From Shewanellaceae bacterium UBA2521 (lineage in GTDB: Bacteria > Pseudomonadota > Gammaproteobacteria > Enterobacterales > Shewanellaceae): DNA of 20,124 bases. Of the stretch, positions 8,823-16,539 are shown one piece after another. The notes beneath the pieces were generated by a model. It made no database searches. It saw nothing but the letters and a program-made list of their open reading frames with translations, and was not told where the DNA came from. Numbering within the stretch: the stretch's first letter is position 1; every line of letters begins with the position of its first letter. The stretch spans positions 1-20,124 of the forward strand of contig DDNL01000014.1 of assembly GCA_002341165.1 (NCBI GenBank), in the 5' to 3' direction. Both the position numbers and the translations under genes were made by a program.

Positions 8823-9968
8823 TTATAATTCTATATCTTCTCTATGCGTAACGAGATCTCTGTTACTGTTAATTCCTATTATATATTTTTCTATTCTATC
8901 TGAAAAAAGTCTGAAAAATTTTTTCTTTTGCTCGTCAGTTAGACATTCATTTTCTGTAGCACCGCTTTTTTGAAATGCATATTTTATAGAATCTCTTATT
9001 TCACTTTCAAAGCTTTGCTCTTCTCTATGCCTTAAAGCTCTATTAATTATATTAGAGAATGCTTTTTCCCGCACTTCACTGAAGATGAGGTTGTTTTTAT
9101 AGCATTGTTCAATATCATCTAATGAAAAATCTAAATTAATTTCTAAATCAATTTCATTTCCAGTTGTAGGATCTATTGCATACTTCTTTTCAAAAAAATC
9201 ACCTAGATAGTTTTTAGATAAACATAGTAACATTCTTCGATGGCCAAACAACTCAACATACCCTAGCAGCAAACCAGACTTGGGATCTCCTTTTATATAA
9301 ACACAATGAAAAGGCATTCCTTCTATACGATTTAAAACAACGTCCACAGAATAGTAAAAACCGAAACTAGGTTCCGCCTCATCATTTGTTAAATAATTTA
9401 ATGCCTCCTCACAGAAGTGTATATCAATTCCCGAATCAACTACTAAAGCTAGTGCACTTTTAACAATTGATCTACCGCTGTCTGCTCCACCAAAGTCAAG
9501 AGTAATATGGACTGGATCGTTAGGTATATATCTAATGTATGTTGCTTGTGTTTTGACTTTTTTATTATTATGTCTTTTTAAAAATCCATTATTCATTTTC
9601 TTTGCTTCTTTAATATCTCTAGCAAACATGGTGTATCTTAGAGTTTCTCCTATAATATCTTTATCACAATCAGGCTTACCTATAGACTTAGAGCCATCAG
9701 GATAAAAGATGATACTTTTACCATTACTGTTTTGCAAAACTTTTGGCTGAACAGCCCCTCTTTCTCTACTAATATTAAAAAAAAGGCTAAATATAGATAG
9801 CTGCTCTGAAAGAGCTTTATCCCATTTATCCCCGCATTTATTATTGCAAGGTATACATAGGAAGTTTTTTACCTTTTTTCGCCCTCCTATTGCATTGGGA
9901 ATAACATGTTCTTTAGAATTATTTTCTTTCGTCAATTCACAGTCACATAGAACACAATTTTTATTCAC
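8823..9968 (-). CDS. HNH endonuclease family protein, probable defence or mobile-element nuclease
   Basis: The 381-residue protein carries an N-terminal zinc-supported HNH module: CVLC (C5, C8), KEHVIPNAIGG (His21, Asn25) and CIPCNN (C38, C41). This is the arrangement of the HNH_5-like group of DNA nucleases. The rest, about 330 residues, is not recognised; it is mixed alpha/beta in its centre and charged at its helical C-terminus. The GTG start is chosen because a near-perfect Shine-Dalgarno (AAAGGAGGAG, 9974-9983) sits at the ideal distance. A promoter with a 17-bp spacer lies just upstream. The gene converges on the SIR2 gene, suggesting a defence island rather than an operon. Cleavage of invading DNA is the likely role, but the C-terminal target-sensing part is unknown. 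Confidence 0.75.
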   Translation of the reverse strand: MNKNCVLCDCELTKENNSKEHVIPNAIGGRKKVKNFLCIPCNNKCGDKWDKALSEQLSIFSLFFNISRERGAVQPKVLQNSNGKSIIFYPDGSKSIGKPDCDKDIIGETLRYTMFARDIKEAKKMNNGFLKRHNNKKVKTQATYIRYIPNDPVHITLDFGGADSGRSIVKSALALVVDSGIDIHFCEEALNYLTNDEAEPSFGFYYSVDVVLNRIEGMPFHCVYIKGDPKSGLLLGYVELFGHRRMLLCLSKNYLGDFFEKKYAIDPTTGNEIDLEINLDFSLDDIEQCYKNNLIFSEVREKAFSNIINRALRHREEQSFESEIRDSIKYAFQKSGATENECLTDEQKKKFFRLFSDRIEKYIIGINSNRDLVTHREDIEL

Positions 9969-10592
9969 TGATACTCCTCCTTTGATAAAAAGATGTACAT
10001 CAGCTTATTTTTATACCCCACTTTCCTTCTCAAAACAACAACTAAATTATGAATAAAAAAATTTTCCGATATAAATGACCCAACACATAATGATTAAAAA
10101 TAATACAAAAATCCAGTACCCCCCCACTGGAAGGTGAAAAAGCAGAAGTTCTACTTATGAAAAAGGATATTTTATAAATAATGAGGTGGGTGTCATACAT
10201 TTTATACATTTTAAGTAATACATTTTAATCTCAGCGTATAAAACAGATGCAAAACATATATAGAACATATAAAACATTAAATCTCGAAAAGTTGACAGAC
10301 GATTTCATGCCATATTCACTAGGATGAATTAATGAAGCCTTACATTTGAGTATCGGCTGATCACTCATTTTATGGAGAAAGCTGATCCTCTCAAGAGCTT
10401 CAAAAGAAGCTAGACAATCCTTGTTTTTATAAAAACTCTATTGTGGCATATTGATGCCGATTTTGGGAACGCAGATTTCATAAAGAGAGCAAGTATGCTT
10501 ATTAAACTCGAATATATGTCCCTACATCTATTTTAAAGCAGGACTTAAAAACCTATTTATTGTGCTTTGCAAAAAAGAAAAGAGGAATAAAA
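9969..10592. other. Intergenic region between the HNH gene and the phosphonate operon
   Basis: Apart from the HNH promoter, no gene is supported. Three copies of ATACATTTTA occur at 10195, 10204 and 10218. On the minus strand, a stretch from about 10440 down to about 10235 stays open for some 65 codons without an upstream ATG. It reads FEALERISFLHKMSDQPIL in part, and an in-frame TAG precedes it. It may be a decayed gene fragment, and I do not recognise it. Confidence 0.45.
10010..10038 (-). promoter_or_regulatory. Sigma70-type promoter of the HNH gene
   Basis: On the minus strand, TTGTTT (10038-10033) and TATAAA (10015-10010) are separated by 17 bp. They precede the GTG start of the HNH gene by about 40 nt, with a strong Shine-Dalgarno sequence in between. 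Spacing and both hexamers are close to consensus. Confidence 0.6.
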
Positions 10593-10616
10593 AACCAAGG
10601 CACGAAACCTTGGCTT
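10588..10616 (-). terminator. Rho-independent terminator of the phosphonate operon
   Basis: Read on the minus strand, CCAAGG pairs with CCTTGG around the loop TTTCGTG, with three further G-U/A-U pairs at the base, and six Ts follow. It lies about 25 nt after the stop of the nucleotidyltransferase gene, the last gene of the unit. Confidence 0.8.
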
Positions 10617-10641
10617 AGGATAAATAGGTTTGCTATGTTTT

Positions 10642-11424
10642 TTATTTGGGCAGGCCTCTTTTAAAGTCTTGTACGGTATCGAATTCTCTCCATGCCAACT
10701 GCATCGGTGTCGGTACACACTTTATTGTATAACCTTGATCGGTCAAATCTTGTAAAAAATCAGAGAGATGACTTTGTTGCCAACTGGTTGCTTTTTGAAA
10801 AGTTGAAGAAGCCTGCATGCGCTTTTCAAGCGTATCAAAGTGATGCAAAAAATTTTGAATACCTGAAGGCCTCAACATCATTAAGCCTAAAAACTCTCCT
10901 ACTTGTTCTTCCTGCGACCATACACTTTTTTTGCCGATACGTTGTAATTGGTTTTCTATTGAAAATACCGCAAGCTCAGCATCCGAAATTGGATTATCGG
11001 TTCTTCCTTCATATTGTTTCTCCCACATTTTGTCGATCATAATGCTGATCTCATATTGAGAATCGATTAATACGGGTAAAACCTTATTTGAAAGCCAAAT
11101 ATCGCTGTAGCTTAAAATAACAGACTGTTCTTTCTCTAGTGCATCTTCAAGCGCTTTTCGAGCATACATCAAAGAATGTAAAGTATTATTATTCAAGTAA
11201 TCTGGATTGTGGTAGTAGGTTAAGTTAGGATAGGATATTTTGTCGGCTGCATATCCTGTGACCACAGCAATATCATGAATATCACACGCTCGAAAGTTGT
11301 CAACACATGATTGTAGCAATGTTCTACCCCCCACTTCTAACATGCACTTTGGGAGCTCATCAGTTAAGGGACGTAAACGTTTCCCTATACCCGCCGCAAT
11401 GACGATAGCTTTATATTGACTCAT
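10642..11424 (-). CDS. LicC/PntC-like nucleotidyltransferase, predicted CMP-phosphonate synthetase
   Basis: The 260-residue protein is a nucleotidyltransferase of the sugar-phosphate/LicC type. It has IVIAAGIGKRLRPLTDELPKCM (residues 8-28) with the signature G-x-G-x-R and Lys26, YSDI (metal-binding Asp108), GEFLGL, and a C-terminal WREFDTVQDF with the second acidic metal site. LicC makes CDP-choline, and PntC-type relatives in phosphonate clusters form CMP-2-aminoethylphosphonate. Here the neighbouring reductase and the absent aminotransferase suggest that the substrate is 2-hydroxyethylphosphonate, giving a CMP-activated headgroup for a transferase. The gene is last in the operon, starts 11 nt after the decarboxylase stop and has a good Shine-Dalgarno (GAAGGA). 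A strong terminator follows it. The family is clear; the exact acceptor is inference. Confidence 0.85.
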   Translation of the reverse strand: MSQYKAIVIAAGIGKRLRPLTDELPKCMLEVGGRTLLQSCVDNFRACDIHDIAVVTGYAADKISYPNLTYYHNPDYLNNNTLHSLMYARKALEDALEKEQSVILSYSDIWLSNKVLPVLIDSQYEISIMIDKMWEKQYEGRTDNPISDAELAVFSIENQLQRIGKKSVWSQEEQVGEFLGLMMLRPSGIQNFLHHFDTLEKRMQASSTFQKATSWQQSHLSDFLQDLTDQGYTIKCVPTPMQLAWREFDTVQDFKRGLPK

Positions 11425-11435
11425 ATCTTATTCCT

Positions 11436-12578
11436 TCAAGTGGCTGAACTGTAATGAATTTTTTGCTGAAATAAACGTTTCATTTTGTCATTACTTAAAG
11501 TTGGCCTGCCTAGATCTTGGCGTGAACCTTGTTTTATTTTAATTTCTACCATATGTGCTCCAGACAAACCTTGTATCGCATCAAGAGCTGTTAATATTTC
11601 ATCTGGTGTTTCTATACTTATGGCTGATTGATAACCGCAACCCAAAGCAATCTGGGGAAGGTTGATAGACAAACCAAGAGTAGGTTGACCACCTACTGAT
11701 TCATGAGCACCATTATTTAAAACGATATGACAAAAATCATAAGCTGCATTATTCGTTAAACTACCTAAGTGCATCAAACATGAACCATCACCATCTAAAC
11801 AAACGACTCGCTTATCAGGTGCACAGTGCTTGATGCCTGCAACGATTTGAGAAGCATGTCCCATTGAGCCAACTACGAGAAAATCTTGATCATGGCCTAT
11901 ATTTTGTTGATCGCGTAACTCAAAAAGTTCACGAGAAGTTTTACCTGTAGTTGATACGACAAAGGTCTCTTTAGGTAAACAAGAAAGTAGCTTTGATATA
12001 GCTTGTTCTCTTGTCATGTCATAAGATGAGCATATCGGTTGAGGTGCAGGGTAGAATGAAAAAGTATTTTTACGTATGACAAGTGCTACAGGTTTAGACT
12101 CTTTTTGAGCTAACTCTATCAAAGATTGCATGGATTGAATCGCATCTTGAGATTCTGGACCGATCACTTGATAAGGAATGTACATCGTATCTAATAACTT
12201 ACACGTCACTTGGCCTTGTTTTTTATGTTGAGGTTCATCAGGAATCTGCTGATTCCACAGATCTAATTCTCCTCTCCATCCCACAATCAGGAGCATAGGG
12301 ATACTGTACACATCTGTATCAGCCATAGAGAGAAGTGGGTTGATTGCATGACCTAAGCCAGAGTTTTGCATATATACACAAGGTATCTTATTCGTTGCTA
12401 AATGATAGCCCATCGCCATTGCTACAGCACCACCTTCATTCGCAGTAATCACATGCTGTTCTTGAGCTTGTTTTGTGATGCAAGCACATAGATGCTTTAA
12501 TAATGAGTCGGGAACGCCTGCAAAAAAATGGATACCCGCGTTGTGAAGTGACTGATAAAAGATTTCAGGACAGATCAT
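11436..12578 (-). CDS. aepY: Phosphonopyruvate decarboxylase (ThDP-dependent)
   Basis: This enzyme removes CO2 from phosphonopyruvate to give phosphonoacetaldehyde, the irreversible step that pulls the unfavourable PEP mutase reaction forward. The protein of about 380 residues shows an N-terminal ThDP-enzyme domain with GVPDSLLK and TANEGGAVAMA (the conserved cofactor-activating Glu at about 48). Its C-terminal domain has the ThDP/Mg motif GDGSCLMHLGSL through NNGAHESVGGQPT, and it ends with the typical GSRQDLGRPT segment. Length is normal for the family. I prefer the ATG at 12578 to one 6 nt upstream, since GGGAG lies 7 nt before it. The start overlaps the dehydrogenase gene by 14 nt, so the two are translationally coupled. 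Assignment is secure from motifs and neighbours. Confidence 0.93.
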   Translation of the reverse strand: MICPEIFYQSLHNAGIHFFAGVPDSLLKHLCACITKQAQEQHVITANEGGAVAMAMGYHLATNKIPCVYMQNSGLGHAINPLLSMADTDVYSIPMLLIVGWRGELDLWNQQIPDEPQHKKQGQVTCKLLDTMYIPYQVIGPESQDAIQSMQSLIELAQKESKPVALVIRKNTFSFYPAPQPICSSYDMTREQAISKLLSCLPKETFVVSTTGKTSRELFELRDQQNIGHDQDFLVVGSMGHASQIVAGIKHCAPDKRVVCLDGDGSCLMHLGSLTNNAAYDFCHIVLNNGAHESVGGQPTLGLSINLPQIALGCGYQSAISIETPDEILTALDAIQGLSGAHMVEIKIKQGSRQDLGRPTLSNDKMKRLFQQKIHYSSAT

Positions 12579-13707
12579 AAACATGCTCCCAAATAATATT
12601 TTTAAACTGGTTTATATCTATGGTTAAAGGATAATTTTGTAATCGCTCAAGATTTACATCACTGATGAAGTTGTCAATTTTTTCATCACTATTGCAGCCT
12701 AAGCGAACTAGGGATGACTCAAGCTCGAGATCTTCAAACAAAACTTTAAAATACTGTATTAAGGCTCCAACAGAGTCTTCTATGTTTAAAGCCTGAGTTA
12801 TTTCAGCCAATGCACCAAAAAAAGAAGGCTGAGCTGTAGCGGTGCAGCTTGCTTGAAGAATTTTTGGTAAGCATAATGCAACAGCATAACCATGAATAAT
12901 AGAGTACTCTTGTGTTAAGTGATAAGAGTAGGCATGCGCTGCTGTAGTTTTGGATATATCAATTGCTGCGCCTGCCCAATAAGAAGCTTCTAGCATAGCA
13001 CAACGTGCTTGTATATCATGTGTCATGATCGATTTTTTGCAGTGAAGTTGCCAAAGCGATAAAGCTTTTATAGCGTAGCTTTTACTTTCTGCTGTTGCAT
13101 AAACAGACCATAAGGACTCAATAGACTGGCATAAAACATCTAAACCAGAGGCCACTGCGACCATGTGAGGCATGGTTAAAGTTAAACTGCCATCTAATAA
13201 ACTTAAGGTGGGCTTAAGCCGAGAATCGGCTAAAGCATATTTTTTACCTTCATGATAAAGAGCTGCAAAATGCGTCGCCTCACTACCTGAGCCTGATGTT
13301 GTGGGTATGACTATCAAAGGAATCGATACATCATGCATGCGAGCTTTATTCATTAAAATATCAAGATTGTGTTCAAGCCGATTTGAAAAGGCGAGAGTCG
13401 ATTTGGCAAGATCAAGTGCACTTCCGCCTCCTACAGAAATAATAACATCGGGTGTATGGCGTTGCATAAAACAGACAGCATCCGTAGCTTGTTGCAACTT
13501 GGGGTTGGTAGAAAAATCTGAAAAAAAGTGCAGTTTGAGTTGCGGTATTAAATCCGAAATCTTCTCAAAAATAGACTGAGCACCTGACTGCACAAAGCTC
13601 GCTTTACCATGAATGACTAAAGCACTACGACAATTTAATGTGCGTAATTGTTGTAGAAGCTGTTGTGCTAAATCGTGGTGACAAATTAGAACTTGATGAC
13701 ACATCAT
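12565..13707 (-). CDS. Iron-type alcohol dehydrogenase, predicted phosphonoacetaldehyde reductase
   Basis: The 380-residue protein is a group III (iron-type) alcohol dehydrogenase. It has GGGSALDLAK (93-102, NAD(P) binding), PTTSGSGSEAT (135-145), GLDVLCQSIESLWS (Asp190), YHLTQEYSIIHG (His263, His272). In phosphonate clusters this family, like PhpC and FomC, reduces phosphonoacetaldehyde to 2-hydroxyethylphosphonate. The usual second metal-ligand His, four residues after Asp190, is Gln194 here. I recall such replacements in the phosphonate branch but cannot check it. The start overlaps the PEP mutase stop as ATGA, and the end overlaps the decarboxylase gene, so all three enzymes are co-translated. 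No aminotransferase is present, supporting the hydroxyethylphosphonate branch over aminoethylphosphonate. Confidence 0.88.
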   Translation of the reverse strand: MMCHQVLICHHDLAQQLLQQLRTLNCRSALVIHGKASFVQSGAQSIFEKISDLIPQLKLHFFSDFSTNPKLQQATDAVCFMQRHTPDVIISVGGGSALDLAKSTLAFSNRLEHNLDILMNKARMHDVSIPLIVIPTTSGSGSEATHFAALYHEGKKYALADSRLKPTLSLLDGSLTLTMPHMVAVASGLDVLCQSIESLWSVYATAESKSYAIKALSLWQLHCKKSIMTHDIQARCAMLEASYWAGAAIDISKTTAAHAYSYHLTQEYSIIHGYAVALCLPKILQASCTATAQPSFFGALAEITQALNIEDSVGALIQYFKVLFEDLELESSLVRLGCNSDEKIDNFISDVNLERLQNYPLTIDINQFKNIIWEHVYDLS

Positions 13708-15005
13708 ACAGAATGTTCAGGTATTAAGTTAAGAATCTGCTTAATGGGCATACAATATTCATCAGCCTCAAAAGAGCGTCCATATCTCAAGATTGATTTT
13801 GCTGTTTTCTCCATGGCAGGGTAAGCTGAGCGCAGCATATGATTTGCATAAATCACAATATTCACACCTAAATCAATTAATTCTGGTTCGGTAATGGTAT
13901 TGTAGCTACTGGGTACAACGATAAGGAGCACTCCTGTATCTTGTGCGCGAAACAGTTTGCAAAATGTTTTAATTTCATCTGGGTCTTTTTGGCAGCTATG
14001 AATCATAATACCCTCAGCACCTGCTTTAATATAAGCATGAGCGCGTTCAAGAGCATCCTCTATACCTTGCCCTAAAACGAGACTTTCAATACGTGCAATG
14101 ATCATGAAGTCAGATGTAATTCGGGCATGTAGACCTGCTGTAATTTTTGTGCAGAAGTTAGATATGGTGTCTTGAGTTTGCTGAGCGGCTGTGCCGAAAA
14201 GAGAATTGCGCTTCAAACCTACCTTATCTTCGATAATGACAGCAGATACACCAAGCCTTTCTAATGACCTGACCATAAAGGGAAAATGTTCTAGACGTCC
14301 ACCTGTATCACCATCAAAAATCATAGGCTTGGTGGTCACTTCAAAAATATCATTGATAGTTTGTAATCTCGAGGACAGATCAACGGCCTCAATATCAGGT
14401 TTACCCCGAGAGGTTGAATCGGTGAGACTTGATGACCACATAGCATCAAATTCTTGTTTTATCCCCTCATGTTCTACAGTCGTTTTCTCTGCAATCAATG
14501 CTGATAAACCATTATGAGTTTCTATCACTTTCACAAGACTTTTTAATTGCACGAGCTTTTTTAAATAAGAGCGACGTATATTGGGTGTCACACCGACTTC
14601 TTTTAATGCAGAGTTGATTTGAGATGAGCTGACACCTTGGGTATAAGGTGGCTCAATAAGTTTCCCTCCCCATTCAGCTAAGGTGTCAATAACTTCTTGT
14701 CTGATAGATGCTAATCGAGTCACTTTCCATTCATCACCGTGAACGACGATATCAGGCTTATATTTCTTTAAGTTTTCTTTATAAGATATACTGTTTTGGA
14801 CTACAACACGATGGACTCCTTTTATATTCTCAACAATTTTGACACGTGACTCTAGAGACATATAAGGGACTTTTTTATAGGATGCAATCGCTTTGTCAGT
14901 TAAAACACCTACAGTGAGTTGACCACACTCTGAAGCATATTTAAGAATATTAATATGGCCTTCGTGTAATAAATCTGCTGAGATAGCAGTGTAAACTTGT
15001 TTCAT
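13704..15005 (-). CDS. aepX: Phosphoenolpyruvate mutase with N-terminal TagD-like cytidylyltransferase domain
   Basis: The 433-residue protein starts the pathway by rearranging PEP to phosphonopyruvate, creating the C-P bond. Residues 1-135 are a TagD-type nucleotidyltransferase fold: LHEGHINIL (HxGH-type, 14-17) and TQGVSSSQI (122-130, matching the ISSTxI region). Residues of about 155-430 are the mutase, with FDGDTGG (230-236) and the diagnostic EDKVGLKRNS (259-268) that separates mutases from isocitrate-lyase relatives. An extension to a TTG at 15035 is possible, but the ATG at 15005 has AAGGA about 7 nt upstream and the promoter -10 box covers the TTG. It is the first gene of a four-gene unit. 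The mutase call is certain; whether the fused N-terminal domain still uses CTP, and on what, is unknown. Confidence 0.95.
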   Translation of the reverse strand: MKQVYTAISADLLHEGHINILKYASECGQLTVGVLTDKAIASYKKVPYMSLESRVKIVENIKGVHRVVVQNSISYKENLKKYKPDIVVHGDEWKVTRLASIRQEVIDTLAEWGGKLIEPPYTQGVSSSQINSALKEVGVTPNIRRSYLKKLVQLKSLVKVIETHNGLSALIAEKTTVEHEGIKQEFDAMWSSSLTDSTSRGKPDIEAVDLSSRLQTINDIFEVTTKPMIFDGDTGGRLEHFPFMVRSLERLGVSAVIIEDKVGLKRNSLFGTAAQQTQDTISNFCTKITAGLHARITSDFMIIARIESLVLGQGIEDALERAHAYIKAGAEGIMIHSCQKDPDEIKTFCKLFRAQDTGVLLIVVPSSYNTITEPELIDLGVNIVIYANHMLRSAYPAMEKTAKSILRYGRSFEADEYCMPIKQILNLIPEHSV

Positions 15006-15034
15006 AAAAATTCCTTTTTTACTATTTAAATACA

Positions 15035-15063
15035 ACTATAGATTTACATATATATAAAACCAA
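15035..15063 (-). promoter_or_regulatory. Sigma70-type promoter of the PEP mutase operon
   Basis: On the minus strand, TTGGTT (15063-15058) and TATAGT (15040-15035) have a 17-bp spacer. The predicted transcript starts near 15028, leaving a short leader that contains AAGGA before the ATG at 15005. This shows that the synthesis genes can be transcribed independently of the two upstream genes. Confidence 0.65.
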
Positions 15064-15087
15064 AGAGCCATGTATCTTTTTGATATC

Positions 15088-15141
15088 AAAACTTAAAAGT
15101 GCATGAGCTCAACTATTTTAGTTCACAGTTGAGCTCATGCA
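15088..15141 (-). terminator. 15-bp perfect hairpin separating the two phosphonate transcription units
   Basis: TGCATGAGCTCAACT (15100-15114) pairs perfectly with AGTTGAGCTCATGCA (15127-15141), and the minus-strand side is followed by CTTTTAAGTTTT. It lies just after the transferase stop and before the PEP mutase promoter, as expected for a terminator. The interrupted T-run suggests incomplete termination, so part of the transcripts could read through. Confidence 0.6.
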
Positions 15142-15168
15142 AACTTTATGATAATCAAAGATGAATGT

Positions 15169-16539
15169 TTATTTAGACGCTTCCACCTTATCATTTAATA
15201 CATGGTCTCTCTCTTCAAATGAATAGGATGCGCTTTCTAAATGCTCCTGTGATGGTTGAGTGAGTTTATTTCTGATGTTGAGTAATTGATTTGCAATGAC
15301 GCTTCCCGACTTGCCGTAATAAAAGACACTATTATCTCGAATTGCTCGAATCCGATCTTTTATACCTTGATCTTGACTTAAATTCTCAGTGATCTCGCTC
15401 AATTTATCGAGCTCATCTAGCGATACTTGTCGACCTATTTGATCGAGTGCTTGAAGCTCCCATAAAGGTTCAGACAAGTCATTTGCATCTGAGCCAGACA
15501 AATCAATATCAAACTTCATTGTAATAACAGGTTTTTCAAAGATAAAAGCGTAATCAAAAATAATGCCTGACATATCTGATATCATGATGTCTGACTGTGC
15601 AAGTGTTTCAAAAGCCGAAGGGTTTTCGTCCCATTTTATATTGTGATACTTTTGAAGCGTTTGTTTGAGAGAGTTAATCATTTCGACTTCAACAATAAGG
15701 CTTTGTGGATGAGGTCTAATGGTTATGTCATAGCCTTGTCTCGCAAGTGGTTCAATCAAATCTACGCCAAAACGATGGAGTAAACCATTGGTGTCCCAAG
15801 TTGGAGCGATTAAAATACGTGTCTGTTCATGTTGATGTATCTTAGATGAGCTGGTAAATATGTCCTTTTTTTGATCCATGAGTACATCAAAGTAAGGACA
15901 GCCTGACTCTAGGATTTTTTTAGGAGGTAGACCACGTTTTTGTTCTAAAGTGCGCAAAGCTTTTATTTGATGAGGACCCGAACACAAAATACTATCAAAG
16001 TAATCAAACGAGTAAGTATTGTAGACCCCCGTTGTAGGGGCATGTTGAATATAGGCATAATGCTTGACGCGTTTAGAGCGTTTAATCTGTAATACATCGA
16101 AACCAGGTGTAGTCATCGCAAGTACATCAGCTTCCAACATTTGAAGGTATGCATAGGCTTTTGTACTTTGTCCTATATATTGACATGTGACGAATTTAGA
16201 TTCGAATTTTAATCCCATATCATCTAAAGAAGAGGTCAAATAAGTCGCTTCAATACCGCGTTGATCTAAAGACTCTAAAATAGGTTTAAAAGTATTCCAG
16301 TATTGAGGTCCCTCACAATAAAAGGCTAAGCCATGATGTTTCCTTTCAGCTTGTTGACCTGACCACCGAGCTCGGTATGCTTGTATCTTATAACAAATAT
16401 CTTTGATATAAAAAAGAGAGGTCGCAAAAAGACTTATTATCGAAGAAATGAGTATGCTCCCAGTACCAGGTTCAAAATAAGCAAAAGCTGAAGGCACAAA
16501 GCATATTATATAACTGATTATAAAATATTTTCTATTCAT
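15169..16539 (-). CDS. CDP-glycerol glycerophosphotransferase-like enzyme (TagB/TagF family), predicted phosphonate transferase
   Basis: The 456-residue protein has two N-terminal hydrophobic segments (about 4-20 and 27-46) around the motif YFEPGTGS, then a GT-B-like domain of the teichoic acid CDP-glycerol glycerophosphotransferase family. Hallmarks are YIQHAP (His166), ILIAPTWDTNG (242-252), IRPHPQS (274-280) and SDMSGIIFDYAFIFEKPV (321-338). Family members move a phosphoalcohol from a CDP carrier to a lipid-linked or polymer hydroxyl on the cytoplasmic side. With CMP-phosphonate made by the neighbouring operon, the natural prediction is transfer of hydroxyethylphosphonate to a glycan or lipid acceptor. 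It overlaps the preceding YidC-AlkP gene by ATGA, so the two are coupled. Family assignment is strong; donor and acceptor are inference. Confidence 0.85.
   Translation of the reverse strand: MNRKYFIISYIICFVPSAFAYFEPGTGSILISSIISLFATSLFYIKDICYKIQAYRARWSGQQAERKHHGLAFYCEGPQYWNTFKPILESLDQRGIEATYLTSSLDDMGLKFESKFVTCQYIGQSTKAYAYLQMLEADVLAMTTPGFDVLQIKRSKRVKHYAYIQHAPTTGVYNTYSFDYFDSILCSGPHQIKALRTLEQKRGLPPKKILESGCPYFDVLMDQKKDIFTSSSKIHQHEQTRILIAPTWDTNGLLHRFGVDLIEPLARQGYDITIRPHPQSLIVEVEMINSLKQTLQKYHNIKWDENPSAFETLAQSDIMISDMSGIIFDYAFIFEKPVITMKFDIDLSGSDANDLSEPLWELQALDQIGRQVSLDELDKLSEITENLSQDQGIKDRIRAIRDNSVFYYGKSGSVIANQLLNIRNKLTQPSQEHLESASYSFEERDHVLNDKVEASK

Noticed and set aside
10195..10227. CRISPR-like or iteron array
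   Set aside because: Only three short AT-rich copies with irregular spacing; no spacers, Cas genes or replication gene.
15006..15035. N-terminal extension of PEP mutase from a TTG
   Set aside because: The TTG lies inside the predicted -10 box and has no ribosome site, whereas the ATG at 15005 has AAGGA and begins the domain directly.
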